A stretch of DNA of 64,000 nt. Origin: Parafrankia sp. EUN1f. Its GTDB lineage: Bacteria; Actinomycetota; Actinomycetes; Frankiales; Frankiaceae. Numbering within the stretch: position 1 is the stretch's first letter; each line of letters begins with the position of its first letter. The notes below the pieces were generated by a model. That model was not told the origin of the DNA and made no database searches. It was given only the letters and a program-made list of their open reading frames with translations. A program made the translations under genes and the position numbers. The stretch lies in contig NZ_ADGX01000024.1 of the NCBI RefSeq assembly GCF_000177675.1, forward strand, positions 1-64,000, in the 5' to 3' direction. Shown piece after piece: positions 17,107 to 31,370 of the stretch.

Positions 17107-17954
17107 GGCTGTCGCGTCTCCCGTGTCAGTGCCCCGGCGGGCACGGGGATGGATGGCTCTCCAGTCCGCGGCCGGGCCCGGCGAGCCCCCTGCGCCTGGT
17201 GTGACGTCCATGCGCCTGGAGGACCGCTGCCCCCGACCAGCCCCACCCGGTGCAGGGAAGGACTGTCTTCCGCCGCTGGGAAGGTCGCCGCGTTCGCGTT
17301 GCCCACCGGAGGTGTGAGGAGCGCGGATGGCGGTGGCCCGTCACTCGATGGCCCGTCACCCGGTGGGGCGGATGCGGCGGCTTCCATTTGGCCCGCGGTG
17401 TTTCTTGGCCCACTGTCTTTCACGTGTTCAGTTCGCGTGTTCGGTCGCGCGTGTGATCGTGTGGTCGCCTGGTTGGGAGCGGTCATCGATCGTCAACATG
17501 CGGGCGCGACGCGGCAACGGTACCGTACCGCCCCTTCAGTACTGGTCCACGGGCCTTCAGTACTGGTCCACGGGCCCGTGGACCCTGGACAGGAACGGCG
17601 AAGCGTGGCTGGCGCGTGCCGGCCGGCGTGTCGGCCGGCGTGTCGGCGGAGTGTCGTCGGTGTTGTCGACCTTCACGTCAGCGTTGTTGCGGACCTTGTT
17701 GTAAGGCCGGTTCCAGGATCCCTTTGCCCCGAGGGGCCTGGGGACTTGTTACGGTTTGTCGGATGTCCCGGGAGGAAGGTCGCGCCGCGCCCCCTGCCGT
17801 CGCGTTGCGGGCACTCTGTTGCGGAGAGTGCCCGGGGCTATACCTTCATCTTCTTACGTCGGCCGGGAGGTAAGATCCGTGCTTCCGGTCGAACTATTTA
17901 CGTTCGGTAAACGGACTGACCTGCTGTGGATGTGGGTCCGGTGCGCTGCTGCTC
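17107..17954. other. Divergent spacer with tandem repeats
   Basis: About 850 bp between the rfbF-like operon (minus) and the second GH26 gene (plus). It contains a 21-bp tandem duplication with a palindrome (17533-17584) and three GTGTCGGCCGGC-like units around 17625-17655. Short frames here look non-coding. It is the likely site of both promoters. Confidence 0.5.
17533..17584. repeat. 21-bp tandem repeat ending in a perfect 20-bp palindrome
   Basis: The unit at 17533-17553 is repeated exactly at 17554-17574; both contain CAGTACTGGTCCACGGG. The second copy runs into GGTCCACGGGCCCGTGGACC (17565-17584), a perfect palindrome. Its position 370 bp ahead of the GH26 gene suggests a multi-site operator. 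Confidence 0.6.
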
Positions 17955-20129
17955 GTGGGGGTGGATTCCGTGCCGTCTGACGAGCGGTACGACCACGGGG
18001 CGCGACCGGTCGGTGGCCGGCGTCCCGCGTCGGCTCGGGACCTGCCTGTTGCCGCCGACGACAGCGCCTCCTCGGGCCGGGTGTCACGTGGCGGCGATTC
18101 CGCTGGTGGACGGCCCTCGGTGGACCGGTCGTCCGGCGGGTCGCGCCGCGGCAGTGAGTCGCCGCGTCGGGCCTCGGCCCGTGACAACAAACGTTCAGAA
18201 GCCGGGTTCGACCCTGATCTGCTGGCCGCCCGAGGTGCCTCGGCACGGCGACGGTCACGGACCTCGCCGGTCGCCCCGTACCCCGAGGCACCCGGCCGGG
18301 ACGGCACCGCGGGCCGGGCTGGCACCGAAGCCGACCGACAGGTCTCCGCGGACCGCCGGAGGGCAGGTGACCGGCGGAACGGGAATGACAGGCGTCGTGC
18401 CGGTGATCTAGGTGGCCAGCTCGACGGGTTTCGGTCTGACGACGTAGCCACCGACGGCAATGGCCGGTCCGACCGGAGACGCGGCGCGTCGGACCGGCGT
18501 GTCAGCACCGACCGGCGGACCGGGGACGAGCGGACTGCGGGTGCCGAACCGCAGGCAGCCCACGCACGATCGGTGGACCGCTCGCCGGCCCGCGGCGCGG
18601 ACCCGGCCGTCGGTCCCGACACGGGCACCCAGCGCCTTGTTCGCGACGAGTTGCCGCGGGCGCGGCCGTTCCGAAGCAAGCAGGGCTCGGCCTCCCGGTT
18701 GAATCCGGGCCGCGAGGAGTCCGGCCGAGCGACCATGATCATGCCTCCGGTGCGGTTGAACTCCAAGCCGGAAGCCAGGCCCGCTGCCGACACGTCGGAG
18801 CCGACCGGACGTCGGCGCGCCACGGAGTCGGCCCGGGGCGGGAAGACGGCCGACGATTCGCTGGACGGGATCCTTCCCGTGGCCTCTCCCGCCGAAGACG
18901 GCCGTAGCCGAGACCGGGACGCCCGTGCCGGAGCGTTCACCGAGCCGGCCGCCGACGGGTCCCTGCCGAGCCGGATCACCGACTGGATCATCGAACACTG
19001 GGGAGCGAAGTCGGGATCGCCTCCCTATCTTCCCGTGGTTCTGGTCGTCGTCGCGGTGGTGCTCGCACTCGTCGCCTGGACGCTGGGTCCCGCCCAGCAC
19101 ACGCAGGAAAACGTCTCGGCCACCAATCTGACGGCGCAGACGCAGTCCCCGGCCCCCGCGGCGGAGTCCGCGGTTCCGTCGGCGCCTGGTGCCGCTCCGG
19201 GCACGGCCCCGACCGGAACCGCTGTCGCGGCGCCCGCCACCGGGCCGGTGGCCCGGGCGGCGACGGACGGGCTCTTCCCGAGTGGTGTGGCCGCCCACAC
19301 GATGGCCGAGGTGAACGCCTGGGCGGCGTTCCGTGGTCGCCCGGTGGACGTGGTTGTCACCTACACCGACCGCGCTGACTGGGACGACGTTGTGAGCCCC
19401 TGGATGGGGGGCGTGTTCGCCAACTATCCAGGCACGCTCGTGGTCAGCGTTCCGCTCTTTCCGGAGGTGGGCAACATGACCTCCTGCGCGGCCGGCGACT
19501 ACAACGCCAAATGGCGCCAGTTCGGCCGGTGGCTGGTCAACCAGGGCCGAGGTGACTCGTTCGTCCGGCTCGGGTGGGAGTTCAACGGCAAATGGTTCGA
19601 CTGGTACGCCGGCGCGAATCCGACGGCCTACGTCAAGTGCTTCCAGAACGCCTCGTCGTCGATCAGATCGGCGGACCCGGCGGCGCGCATCGACTGGAAC
19701 CTCAACGCGCACGGCCCGGACTACAACGCCTACGACGTCTACCCGGGTAACGACTACGTCGACGTGATCGGCATCGACAGCTACGACCAGTACCCCCCCA
19801 GCCGCACGGTCAAGGAGTTCACCGACCAGTGCAACGCCCCCCAGGGTCTGTGTGACGTCATCCGCTTCGCGCGGCAGCACGGCAAGCTCTTCTCGGTGCC
19901 CGAATGGGGTGTTGTGAGCCAGCGGAACACCGTGGCCGGTGCGCGCGGAGCCGCGGGTGGTGACAACCCGCTTTATATCCAGCAGATGTACTCGGTTTTC
20001 CGGCAGTACGCCATCTCGCTCGCCTACGAGGCCTACTTCAACGAAGGCGACAGTGGGGATGTCCACTCGTCGCTGGTCAATCCCAATATGCATCCGGCCT
20101 CGGCGTCCACATACAACAGCCTCTGGTAG
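17955..20129 (+). CDS. GH26-type hydrolase with long basic disordered cytosolic tail and TM anchor
   Basis: 724 residues from GTG 17955 (GTG 17961 or 17970 also fit). Residues 1-350 are Arg/Asp/Ser/Gly-rich and disordered, with repeated DRRRAGDRR-like motifs. One transmembrane helix lies at about 357-378, then an Ala/Pro linker, then a GH26-like domain. RLGWEFNGKW (Glu542) and VPEWGV (Glu650) are the catalytic motifs, with DVIGIDSYDQYPP between. The extracytoplasmic domain is clearly paralogous to the one encoded at 11120-12247; the N-terminal tail is not. It is likely to act on the same surface polysaccharide. Confidence 0.8.
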   Translation: MGVDSVPSDERYDHGARPVGGRRPASARDLPVAADDSASSGRVSRGGDSAGGRPSVDRSSGGSRRGSESPRRASARDNKRSEAGFDPDLLAARGASARRRSRTSPVAPYPEAPGRDGTAGRAGTEADRQVSADRRRAGDRRNGNDRRRAGDLGGQLDGFRSDDVATDGNGRSDRRRGASDRRVSTDRRTGDERTAGAEPQAAHARSVDRSPARGADPAVGPDTGTQRLVRDELPRARPFRSKQGSASRLNPGREESGRATMIMPPVRLNSKPEARPAADTSEPTGRRRATESARGGKTADDSLDGILPVASPAEDGRSRDRDARAGAFTEPAADGSLPSRITDWIIEHWGAKSGSPPYLPVVLVVVAVVLALVAWTLGPAQHTQENVSATNLTAQTQSPAPAAESAVPSAPGAAPGTAPTGTAVAAPATGPVARAATDGLFPSGVAAHTMAEVNAWAAFRGRPVDVVVTYTDRADWDDVVSPWMGGVFANYPGTLVVSVPLFPEVGNMTSCAAGDYNAKWRQFGRWLVNQGRGDSFVRLGWEFNGKWFDWYAGANPTAYVKCFQNASSSIRSADPAARIDWNLNAHGPDYNAYDVYPGNDYVDVIGIDSYDQYPPSRTVKEFTDQCNAPQGLCDVIRFARQHGKLFSVPEWGVVSQRNTVAGARGAAGGDNPLYIQQMYSVFRQYAISLAYEAYFNEGDSGDVHSSLVNPNMHPASASTYNSLW

Positions 20130-20130
20130 C

Positions 20131-20162
20131 GCCGACGGCGCCTGCCGGCAGGCGCCGTCGGC
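20131..20162. terminator. Perfect 32-bp palindromic terminator
   Basis: Each 16-base half (20131-20146 and 20147-20162) is the exact complement of the other. It begins one base after the GH26 stop and lies between convergent genes, so it probably terminates both. Confidence 0.8.
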
Positions 20163-20200
20163 GTGCCGGGTCGGAGTGCCGGCGCCGGTTGCGGTACAGC

Positions 20201-20617
20201 TCAGTTCGTTCCGGAGGAACGCTCCGCGTCGTCGTACAGCCCGCCGACGAAGGCCTCCGCCACCTGCACCTGCTGGCGCAGTGTGATCAGCTTCTCCTCG
20301 GCGAGCGCCACCCAGGTCGCGAGCCTCGCCTGCAGCTCGGCCCGCTGCTGGGCCGGCAGATCCGGCTGCGCGAGCTCGTCCCGCAGGACCAGCAGTGAGC
20401 GCATCTCCTCCAGGGTGAAGCCGAGCGGCTTCATCTTCTTGATCAGGAGGAGGCGGTCGACGGCATCCTTGTCGTAGAGGCGGAAACCCCCCACGGTGCG
20501 ACCGACCGGGAGGAGGAGGCCGGCTTCCTCGTAGTACCGCACGGTGCGCAGCGACAGCCCGACTCGCTCGGCGACATCCCCGATCTGGTGGACGTCGCGA
20601 CGCCGCGTGGTGGACAA
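20201..20617 (-). CDS. MerR-family transcriptional regulator
   Basis: Start TTG 20617 with AAGGG six bases ahead gives 138 residues. The MerR winged helix begins HQIGDVAERVGLSLRTVRYYEEAGLL (about 10-35), then GGFRLYDKDAVDRLLLIKKMKPLGFTLEEM, then a dimerisation coiled coil. There are no cysteines, so it is not a metal or redox sensor of the classic type, and there is no effector domain. The longer upstream frame is Pro/Arg-rich and looks non-coding. Its target is unknown; it lies between the polysaccharide locus and mfd. Confidence 0.88.
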   Translation of the reverse strand: MSTTRRRDVHQIGDVAERVGLSLRTVRYYEEAGLLLPVGRTVGGFRLYDKDAVDRLLLIKKMKPLGFTLEEMRSLLVLRDELAQPDLPAQQRAELQARLATWVALAEEKLITLRQQVQVAEAFVGGLYDDAERSSGTN

Positions 20618-21141
20618 GTCGACCCTTACGTCAGTATCTGCCGCCGGTGGCAAACCGGGCGTCAGATGACTGTACGTCCATCCGTGGTTCGGCGCCCGCA
20701 ACTCGCCCGAGCACCCTGCCGTAAGCTGGTCGTAACGATCCCGCTGCCCGGGATGCAGGTCGGTGTCGGTGTCGTCCGGAGGGCGCCTCAGATCTGGGTA
20801 CTGGTGTCTGGGTACAGGTTCCGGAGTACGGGGCTCCGGTGCGTGGGGTGGCCAGGTCCCATCGGCCGCGGTCACACGGGCCGGGTTGTCGCACCGGCCG
20901 GGTTGTCGGTGGCCGCCGGGTCGCATCCCGCGACGGTGGCCCATGTCCCGTCTCCCGCCCGGAGAGGCGGTTGTCGCCCGCGGCGGCAATATCGCCCGGC
21001 GGGGGGCTGTTGTAGCAGTCAGCGTGTGCCAGGCCGCACTGAGCCGCGGTTGCACGGATTGTCGCTCGTCGACCCGGTCCGCTGGCACCGGATTCGTCGA
21101 GACTGGAATCGATTCACTCCGAGAGGCACGGGACGGATCAC
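20618..21141. other. Divergent spacer between merR-like gene and mfd
   Basis: About 520 bp. No gene or clear hairpin is seen. It should contain the promoters of the MerR gene (minus) and mfd (plus). Confidence 0.4.
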
Positions 21142-24711
<3,570 letters not shown>

Positions 24712-24867
24712 GTCGCGGCGGCCAACTGGTAGGTCGTCGGGGCGTTCGTCCGGGCCGCTGTCCGGGCGGACGCCCGCGGGGTCGTCCGGGGTCGTCCGGG
24801 CGGTCGTCCGGGGTGGCCAAGGCAGCCCCATACACTTCTGGGCCGAGGAGCGGATACGGTCACTGCT

Positions 24868-25611
24868 GTGAAGTTTCCGCGTCTTCTGGCCGGGCTCGGG
24901 CTCGCCGTGCTCACCGGCCTCGCAGGTACCGCATGCACGTCCCACGCCGGTGCGGCGGCCCAGGTCGGGTCGAGCACGATCGAGACCTCGACCGTGCGCG
25001 GCATCGTCGACCGCGGCCTGGCAGCGGCCGAGACCGCCCAGACCGCGCAGACCCTCACCCGTACGGCGCTCCAGCGCCGCACGATCACCATGCTGGTGGA
25101 CCTCAAGGTGCGTGAGTCCGCGGCGAAGAGCCTCGGGGTCACGGTGAGCGACCAGGACCTCAACGCCTTCTACCAGGCGAGCGCGGTGCTGGGCTACGGC
25201 GGCGTCAAGGAGTTCGAGACGAACGCCGCCGCGCTCGGCTACGCCAAGGAGGATCTCCTGACGGCGATGCGGGTCGGTGCGCTGGAGTTCGCCATCGCCG
25301 ACAAGGTCGCGCCGACCACCCTCGCCTCCCCCGACTACGCCCGCGCGCAGTACGACGGCCTCGTCCAGCAGCACGGCGAGCTTCCGCTGACCTACGAGGC
25401 GGCCCGGCCGTACCTGCAGCGGTTCCTGGCCTCCGACCAGCGCAACGCGAAGATCCAGCCGGTGCTGACCGACACCGCGAACCGGTTGGGCGTCTCGGTG
25501 AACCCCCGCTTCGGGGAATGGAACGCCAAGGAATCCGTCGTGGACGAGGCGCCGGGCACCATCGCCACCACGGAGGAGCCGGTCGCCTCGACGGCCGAGC
25601 TGACGCTGTAG
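24868..25611 (+). CDS. SurA N-terminal-domain lipoprotein
   Basis: 247 residues from GTG. The signal peptide ends in the lipobox LAGTAC, so Cys23 is probably lipidated. The following 130 residues match the helical SurA_N chaperone fold (AQVGSSTIETSTVRGIVDR…VSDQDLNAFYQ); there is no parvulin PPIase domain. It probably acts as an extracytoplasmic chaperone. A lipoprotein gene between mfd and mazG is also known in other actinobacteria, although its family varies. About 155 bp of GTCGTCCGGG-type repeats separate it from mfd. Confidence 0.85.
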   Translation: MKFPRLLAGLGLAVLTGLAGTACTSHAGAAAQVGSSTIETSTVRGIVDRGLAAAETAQTAQTLTRTALQRRTITMLVDLKVRESAAKSLGVTVSDQDLNAFYQASAVLGYGGVKEFETNAAALGYAKEDLLTAMRVGALEFAIADKVAPTTLASPDYARAQYDGLVQQHGELPLTYEAARPYLQRFLASDQRNAKIQPVLTDTANRLGVSVNPRFGEWNAKESVVDEAPGTIATTEEPVASTAELTL

Positions 25612-25627
25612 GGCGCAGGCGTCCGAC

Positions 25628-26920
25628 GTGAGCGCACACATCACACTGGTCGCGACGAGCGCCCGGGTCGCGCCGGGCCTGCTCACGGCCGCGGCCTGGG
25701 ATCTGCTCCGCTCGGCCGCGGTCTGGACGGCCTGCCCCGACCACCCGCAGGCTCCGGCGCTGCGCGAGGCCGGTGTCGAGGTGTCGGTGCTGGTGGAGGG
25801 CGAGATCGAGAGCTGGGCTGCCGGCCAGGCCGAGGCCCCGGCCGGCGGCGCCGGTCCCCTTGCCTGGCTGCTGGCCGCTGCCGGGGCGTCCGGCCAGGTC
25901 GCGTGGCTGCTGGATCCGGTGTCGCCGAACGTCGTCGACCGGGCCCTGCTCACGGCCGTCGGCGGCACCGGGGCCGACCAGCTCGCCCGAGTCGACCAGC
26001 TCGCCCGAGTCGACCAGCTCACCGCCACCCGCGAGCTGCCCGGATCGGCCCTGCTGGACGCGGTCGCCGTCATGGACCGGCTGCGCTCGCCCGGCGGATG
26101 CCCCTGGGACGCCGAACAGACCCACACCTCGCTGGCGCCCTACCTGCTGGAAGAGGCGTACGAGGCGTACCAGGCCATCGAGGACGGCGATCTCACCGAG
26201 CTCCGCGAGGAGCTGGGGGACGTCCTGATGCAGGTGCTCTTCCACGCGCGGGTGGCGGCCGAGGCCGGTCCGGGCGGCTGGGACGTCGACGACGTCGCGG
26301 CCGGGCTGTCCGCCAAGCTGATCAGGCGCCATCCCCATGTCTTCGCCGACGTCGCCGTCTCCGGCGCGGACGAGGTCGTCACCAACTGGGACGCGATCAA
26401 GGCGACGGAGAAGAACCGGAAGTCGGTGACGGAGGGGGTGCCCCTGTCCGCGCCCGCGCTGTCCCTGACGGCCAAGCTGCTGCGGCGTGCGGGCAAGCTG
26501 GGCCTCCCGCTCGACCTGGCCCTTCCCGCTGGTTCGCCGGCTCCGGGAGCTTCGCCGGCATCGGCGGCTCCGGCGGCCCCGACGGCCGCACCCGGTTCGG
26601 CGGGGCTCACCGCGCTCATCGCCGAGCTGGCGCGGGGCCTCGACGCCGATCCGGGCGCGGGACCTGCCGTCGCCGAGCGGTCGGTCGGTGACCTCCTGTT
26701 CGTCGCCGTGGCGTTGGCGGCCGCACTCGACGTCGACGCCGAATCCGCGCTGCGCGGGCGTGCCCGGTCGTTTCGGGACAACCTGGCCCGGGCAGAATAC
26801 GCGGCGCTGGAACGCGGTGTCGAGCCGCGTGGGCTGGATGCGGCTGGCTGGAGCGCGCTGTGGCGATCGGCGGCCACCTCGCCGACGGCGACCACGGAGC
26901 CTTCCGCCGACGGATCCTGA
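25628..26920 (+). CDS. mazG: MazG-family nucleoside triphosphate pyrophosphohydrolase
   Basis: 430 residues from GTG 25628. The MazG domain starts at about 145: VMDRLRSPGGCPWDAEQTHTSLAPYLLEEAYE, with the metal-binding ExxE…ExxD set in LLEEAYEAY and LREELGDVLMQVLFHA. A long N-terminal actinobacterial extension contains a short duplication (DQLARVDQLARVDQL), and an Ala/Pro linker interrupts the second half. It hydrolyses (d)NTPs to monophosphates, cleaning the nucleotide pool. It is 16 bp downstream of the lipoprotein gene. Confidence 0.9.
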   Translation: MSAHITLVATSARVAPGLLTAAAWDLLRSAAVWTACPDHPQAPALREAGVEVSVLVEGEIESWAAGQAEAPAGGAGPLAWLLAAAGASGQVAWLLDPVSPNVVDRALLTAVGGTGADQLARVDQLARVDQLTATRELPGSALLDAVAVMDRLRSPGGCPWDAEQTHTSLAPYLLEEAYEAYQAIEDGDLTELREELGDVLMQVLFHARVAAEAGPGGWDVDDVAAGLSAKLIRRHPHVFADVAVSGADEVVTNWDAIKATEKNRKSVTEGVPLSAPALSLTAKLLRRAGKLGLPLDLALPAGSPAPGASPASAAPAAPTAAPGSAGLTALIAELARGLDADPGAGPAVAERSVGDLLFVAVALAAALDVDAESALRGRARSFRDNLARAEYAALERGVEPRGLDAAGWSALWRSAATSPTATTEPSADGS

Positions 26921-27010
26921 ACGACCTGGACGACCTTTCGCGCGACGGAACCTGAACGCTCCGGCCGCGGGAGATCCCCCGGTTCGCAGGCACCGCACTA
27001 GCCTCGAACC

Positions 27011-29113
27011 ATGGTTGGAACGCCCAGGCAGGCAGTGGCCGATATCCAGCGCTTCGCGCGGCGGCGCGCCGCCCCGATCATTCTTGAGCTCGACCTGACC
27101 TCCGACCTGGTGGAGGGCGTGCCCGCGGACCCGCTGACCGCCGCGGTCGCCCACCGGCGGCCGACCCTGCGCGAGGTCGTCGACGGGCTGCGCCGCGCCG
27201 CGCGGGACGACCGGGCGAAGGTGCTCGTCGCCCACATCGCGGCTGGCGGGATGCCGCTGGCCCGGGTGCAGGAGGTCCGCGACGCGGTCGCCGAGTTCCG
27301 CGCCTCGGGCGGCGTCACCTTCGCCTACGCCGACACCTTCGGCGAGTTCGGTGGCGGCACGGTGGCCTACTACCTGGCGTGCGCGTTCGACGAGATCTGG
27401 CTCGCGCCGCCCGGGGACGTGGGCCTGACCGGCGTCGCGATGGAGACCCCCTTCCTGCGGGAGGCGCTGGACCGGCTCGGGGTGAGTGTCGAGATCGGCC
27501 AGCGCCACGAGTACAAGAACGCGGTCAACACGCTGGTGGAGCGGGACTTCACCCCGGCGCACCGCGAGGCGCTCGGGCGGATCGTCGACTCGTGCGCGGA
27601 ACAGGTCGTGGCGGAGGTCTCGGCACGTCGAGGGCTGTCGCCTGACCAGGTCAGAAGAATGATCGATGACGCCCCGATGTCCGGGCGGGCCGCGTTGGAG
27701 GCGGGCCTGGTCGACCGGATCGGCTACCGGGACGAGGCCTATGACCAGGTGCGCACGCGGGCGCGTGAGCTCGCCGGGACGTCCGGCGTCGGATCCGATG
27801 CCGACGGTGACGGCGGCGTCGAACCGACGTTGATGTACGTCTGGGCGTACCGGCGTGCCGAGGTGCGCCGGGAGGCCTCCCCGGTGCGCAGGGCCCGGGG
27901 CCTTGCCGCGGCTCTTCCGGCGTCGGTGCTGCCGGGGCAGTCCGGTGGTGATCGGGCGCGGTGGCGGTCCGGCACCGGTCCGGCTGCGGCGACGCCGGAC
28001 GTGGCGGCGGAAAAGGCGGCAGCCACGCCGGACGGCGGGGCGGGGACGGCGGCCGGCGGTGATCCGAATGTGGTCCCACCGGAGATCGATCCGCGGACGT
28101 CGGTGGTCGCACTCATACACGGCACCGGTCCGGTGGTGCTGGGGTCCGCGGCGCTGCCGTTCGGGGGGCCGGTCCTCGCGGCGGACGCGGTCACGGCGGC
28201 CTTCCGGGCGGCGGCCCGGGACTCCTCCGTGGCCGCCGCGGTCTTCCGCGTCGACAGCCCAGGCGGTTCGTATGTGGCCTCGGATGTGGTCCGTCGAGAG
28301 ATCGAACGGTTTCGTGCCACCGGGCGTCCAGTGATCGTCTCGATGGGTGCCGTCGCGGCTTCCGGCGGCTACTTCGTCGCGCTCGGCGGTGATCTGATCG
28401 TTGCCAACCCGGGGACGCTGACCGGTTCCATCGGAGTTTTCGGTGGCAAGCAGGTCGTCCGTGACCTGCTCGACAAGGTCGGGATCGGCTTCGGTGCGGT
28501 CGCCGCCGGCGAGAACGCGCTCATGATGTCCCCGCGGCAGTCGTTCACCGAGGCCGAGCGGGCGAAGCTGGAGGAGTTCCTCGACCGGGTGTACGCCGAC
28601 TTCGTGGGCAAGGTCGCACAGGCCCGGCGGATGTCGCACGCCGAGGCGCACGAGCTGGCCCGCGGGCGGGTCTGGACGGGCGCCGACGCCCATCGCCACG
28701 GTCTCGTCGACGAGCTGGGCGGGCTGGCCCACGCGATCGACCTGGCCTGGGCCCGGGCCGGCCTGCCGGCCGAGGAGACCCCACGGGTGCGGCTCACCCC
28801 GAAACCGTCGGTGCTGGACCGGCTGCGCACCCCGAAGTCCAGTGAGGAGCCGGGCGCGGCGGCCGCGCGAACCGTGACGAGCCTCGGGGTCCCCGGCATC
28901 CGGGGAGTTCTCGGCGTTCTCACCGCGTTCGACGCGCTCGGAGGGCTCGGCGCGCTTGCAGGGCTCGGCGCGGTCGGTGGCGCCCATGGTGGTCTGCCAG
29001 TGGGCTCCGACGGGTTCGCCGGCGGCTGGGGCGCACTCGCGCCGCTCGCCGCGCGGGCGGGGCTGCCCGTCCACGGGCCGCTGCTGATGCCTCCCGTGGG
29101 GCTCGTCCGCTAG
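27011..29113 (+). CDS. Signal peptide peptidase SppA-like (S49) protease
   Basis: 700 residues with two S49 repeats as in 67-kDa SppA. The N-terminal half supplies the general-base Lys169 (RHEYKNAVNTL); the C-terminal half supplies the nucleophile Ser451 (GAVAASGGYFVAL), followed by GVFGGKQVVRDLLDKVGIG. Family members usually have an N-terminal membrane helix; none is seen here, so the protein may be soluble or peripheral. The sequence after about 630 is Gly/Ala/Leu-rich. The gene sits between mazG and eno, which are adjacent or nearly so in many relatives. Confidence 0.9.
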   Translation: MVGTPRQAVADIQRFARRRAAPIILELDLTSDLVEGVPADPLTAAVAHRRPTLREVVDGLRRAARDDRAKVLVAHIAAGGMPLARVQEVRDAVAEFRASGGVTFAYADTFGEFGGGTVAYYLACAFDEIWLAPPGDVGLTGVAMETPFLREALDRLGVSVEIGQRHEYKNAVNTLVERDFTPAHREALGRIVDSCAEQVVAEVSARRGLSPDQVRRMIDDAPMSGRAALEAGLVDRIGYRDEAYDQVRTRARELAGTSGVGSDADGDGGVEPTLMYVWAYRRAEVRREASPVRRARGLAAALPASVLPGQSGGDRARWRSGTGPAAATPDVAAEKAAATPDGGAGTAAGGDPNVVPPEIDPRTSVVALIHGTGPVVLGSAALPFGGPVLAADAVTAAFRAAARDSSVAAAVFRVDSPGGSYVASDVVRREIERFRATGRPVIVSMGAVAASGGYFVALGGDLIVANPGTLTGSIGVFGGKQVVRDLLDKVGIGFGAVAAGENALMMSPRQSFTEAERAKLEEFLDRVYADFVGKVAQARRMSHAEAHELARGRVWTGADAHRHGLVDELGGLAHAIDLAWARAGLPAEETPRVRLTPKPSVLDRLRTPKSSEEPGAAAARTVTSLGVPGIRGVLGVLTAFDALGGLGALAGLGAVGGAHGGLPVGSDGFAGGWGALAPLAARAGLPVHGPLLMPPVGLVR

Positions 29114-30963
<1,850 letters not shown>

Positions 30964-30968
30964 GCCGA

Positions 30969-31370
30969 ATGCCCTTCCGGCGGAGGGCGCTGACGACAAG
31001 GGCCACCCTGCTGGCCATCGTCATCTGCGTCCTGGTTCTGACCCTGGCCTACCCACTGCGGCTGTACCTGCAGCAGCAGGCGAAGATCTCCGAGCTGACG
31101 CGCACGAACGCACAGCGGCAGACGAGGGTCGACGACCTGCGTGACGAGGTCGCGCGCTACAACGATCCGGAATGGGTGAAGGACGAGGCGCGCCGCCGGT
31201 TGCACTACGTCCTGCCCGGAGAGAAGACGTACCTGATGCAGACGAGCCCCCAGCCGACAGCGGAGCCCGACGTGGGCGCCGGTGGCGGCGGGGGCGGCCA
31301 GTCCTGGTACAACCAGCTCTGGTCACAGCTCGCCGAGCCGGCTACGCCGACCCCGGCGGCGCAGCGGTGA
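30969..31370 (+). CDS. FtsB/DivIC-type septum formation protein
   Basis: 133 residues. A short basic N-terminus is followed by a transmembrane helix at about 13-31 and a coiled coil (QQQAKISELTRTNAQRQTRVDDLRDEV). The DivIC signature YNDPEWVKDEARRRLHYVLPGEKTYL comes next, then a Gly/Pro tail outside the membrane. In this family it forms the FtsQLB-like divisome subcomplex. Its TGA overlaps the next gene's GTG. Confidence 0.92.
   Translation: MPFRRRALTTRATLLAIVICVLVLTLAYPLRLYLQQQAKISELTRTNAQRQTRVDDLRDEVARYNDPEWVKDEARRRLHYVLPGEKTYLMQTSPQPTAEPDVGAGGGGGGQSWYNQLWSQLAEPATPTPAAQR

Noticed and set aside
25205..29074. 1289-codon minus-strand frame opposite mazG and sppA
   Set aside because: Same shadow effect of high-GC codon bias; no recognisable motif.
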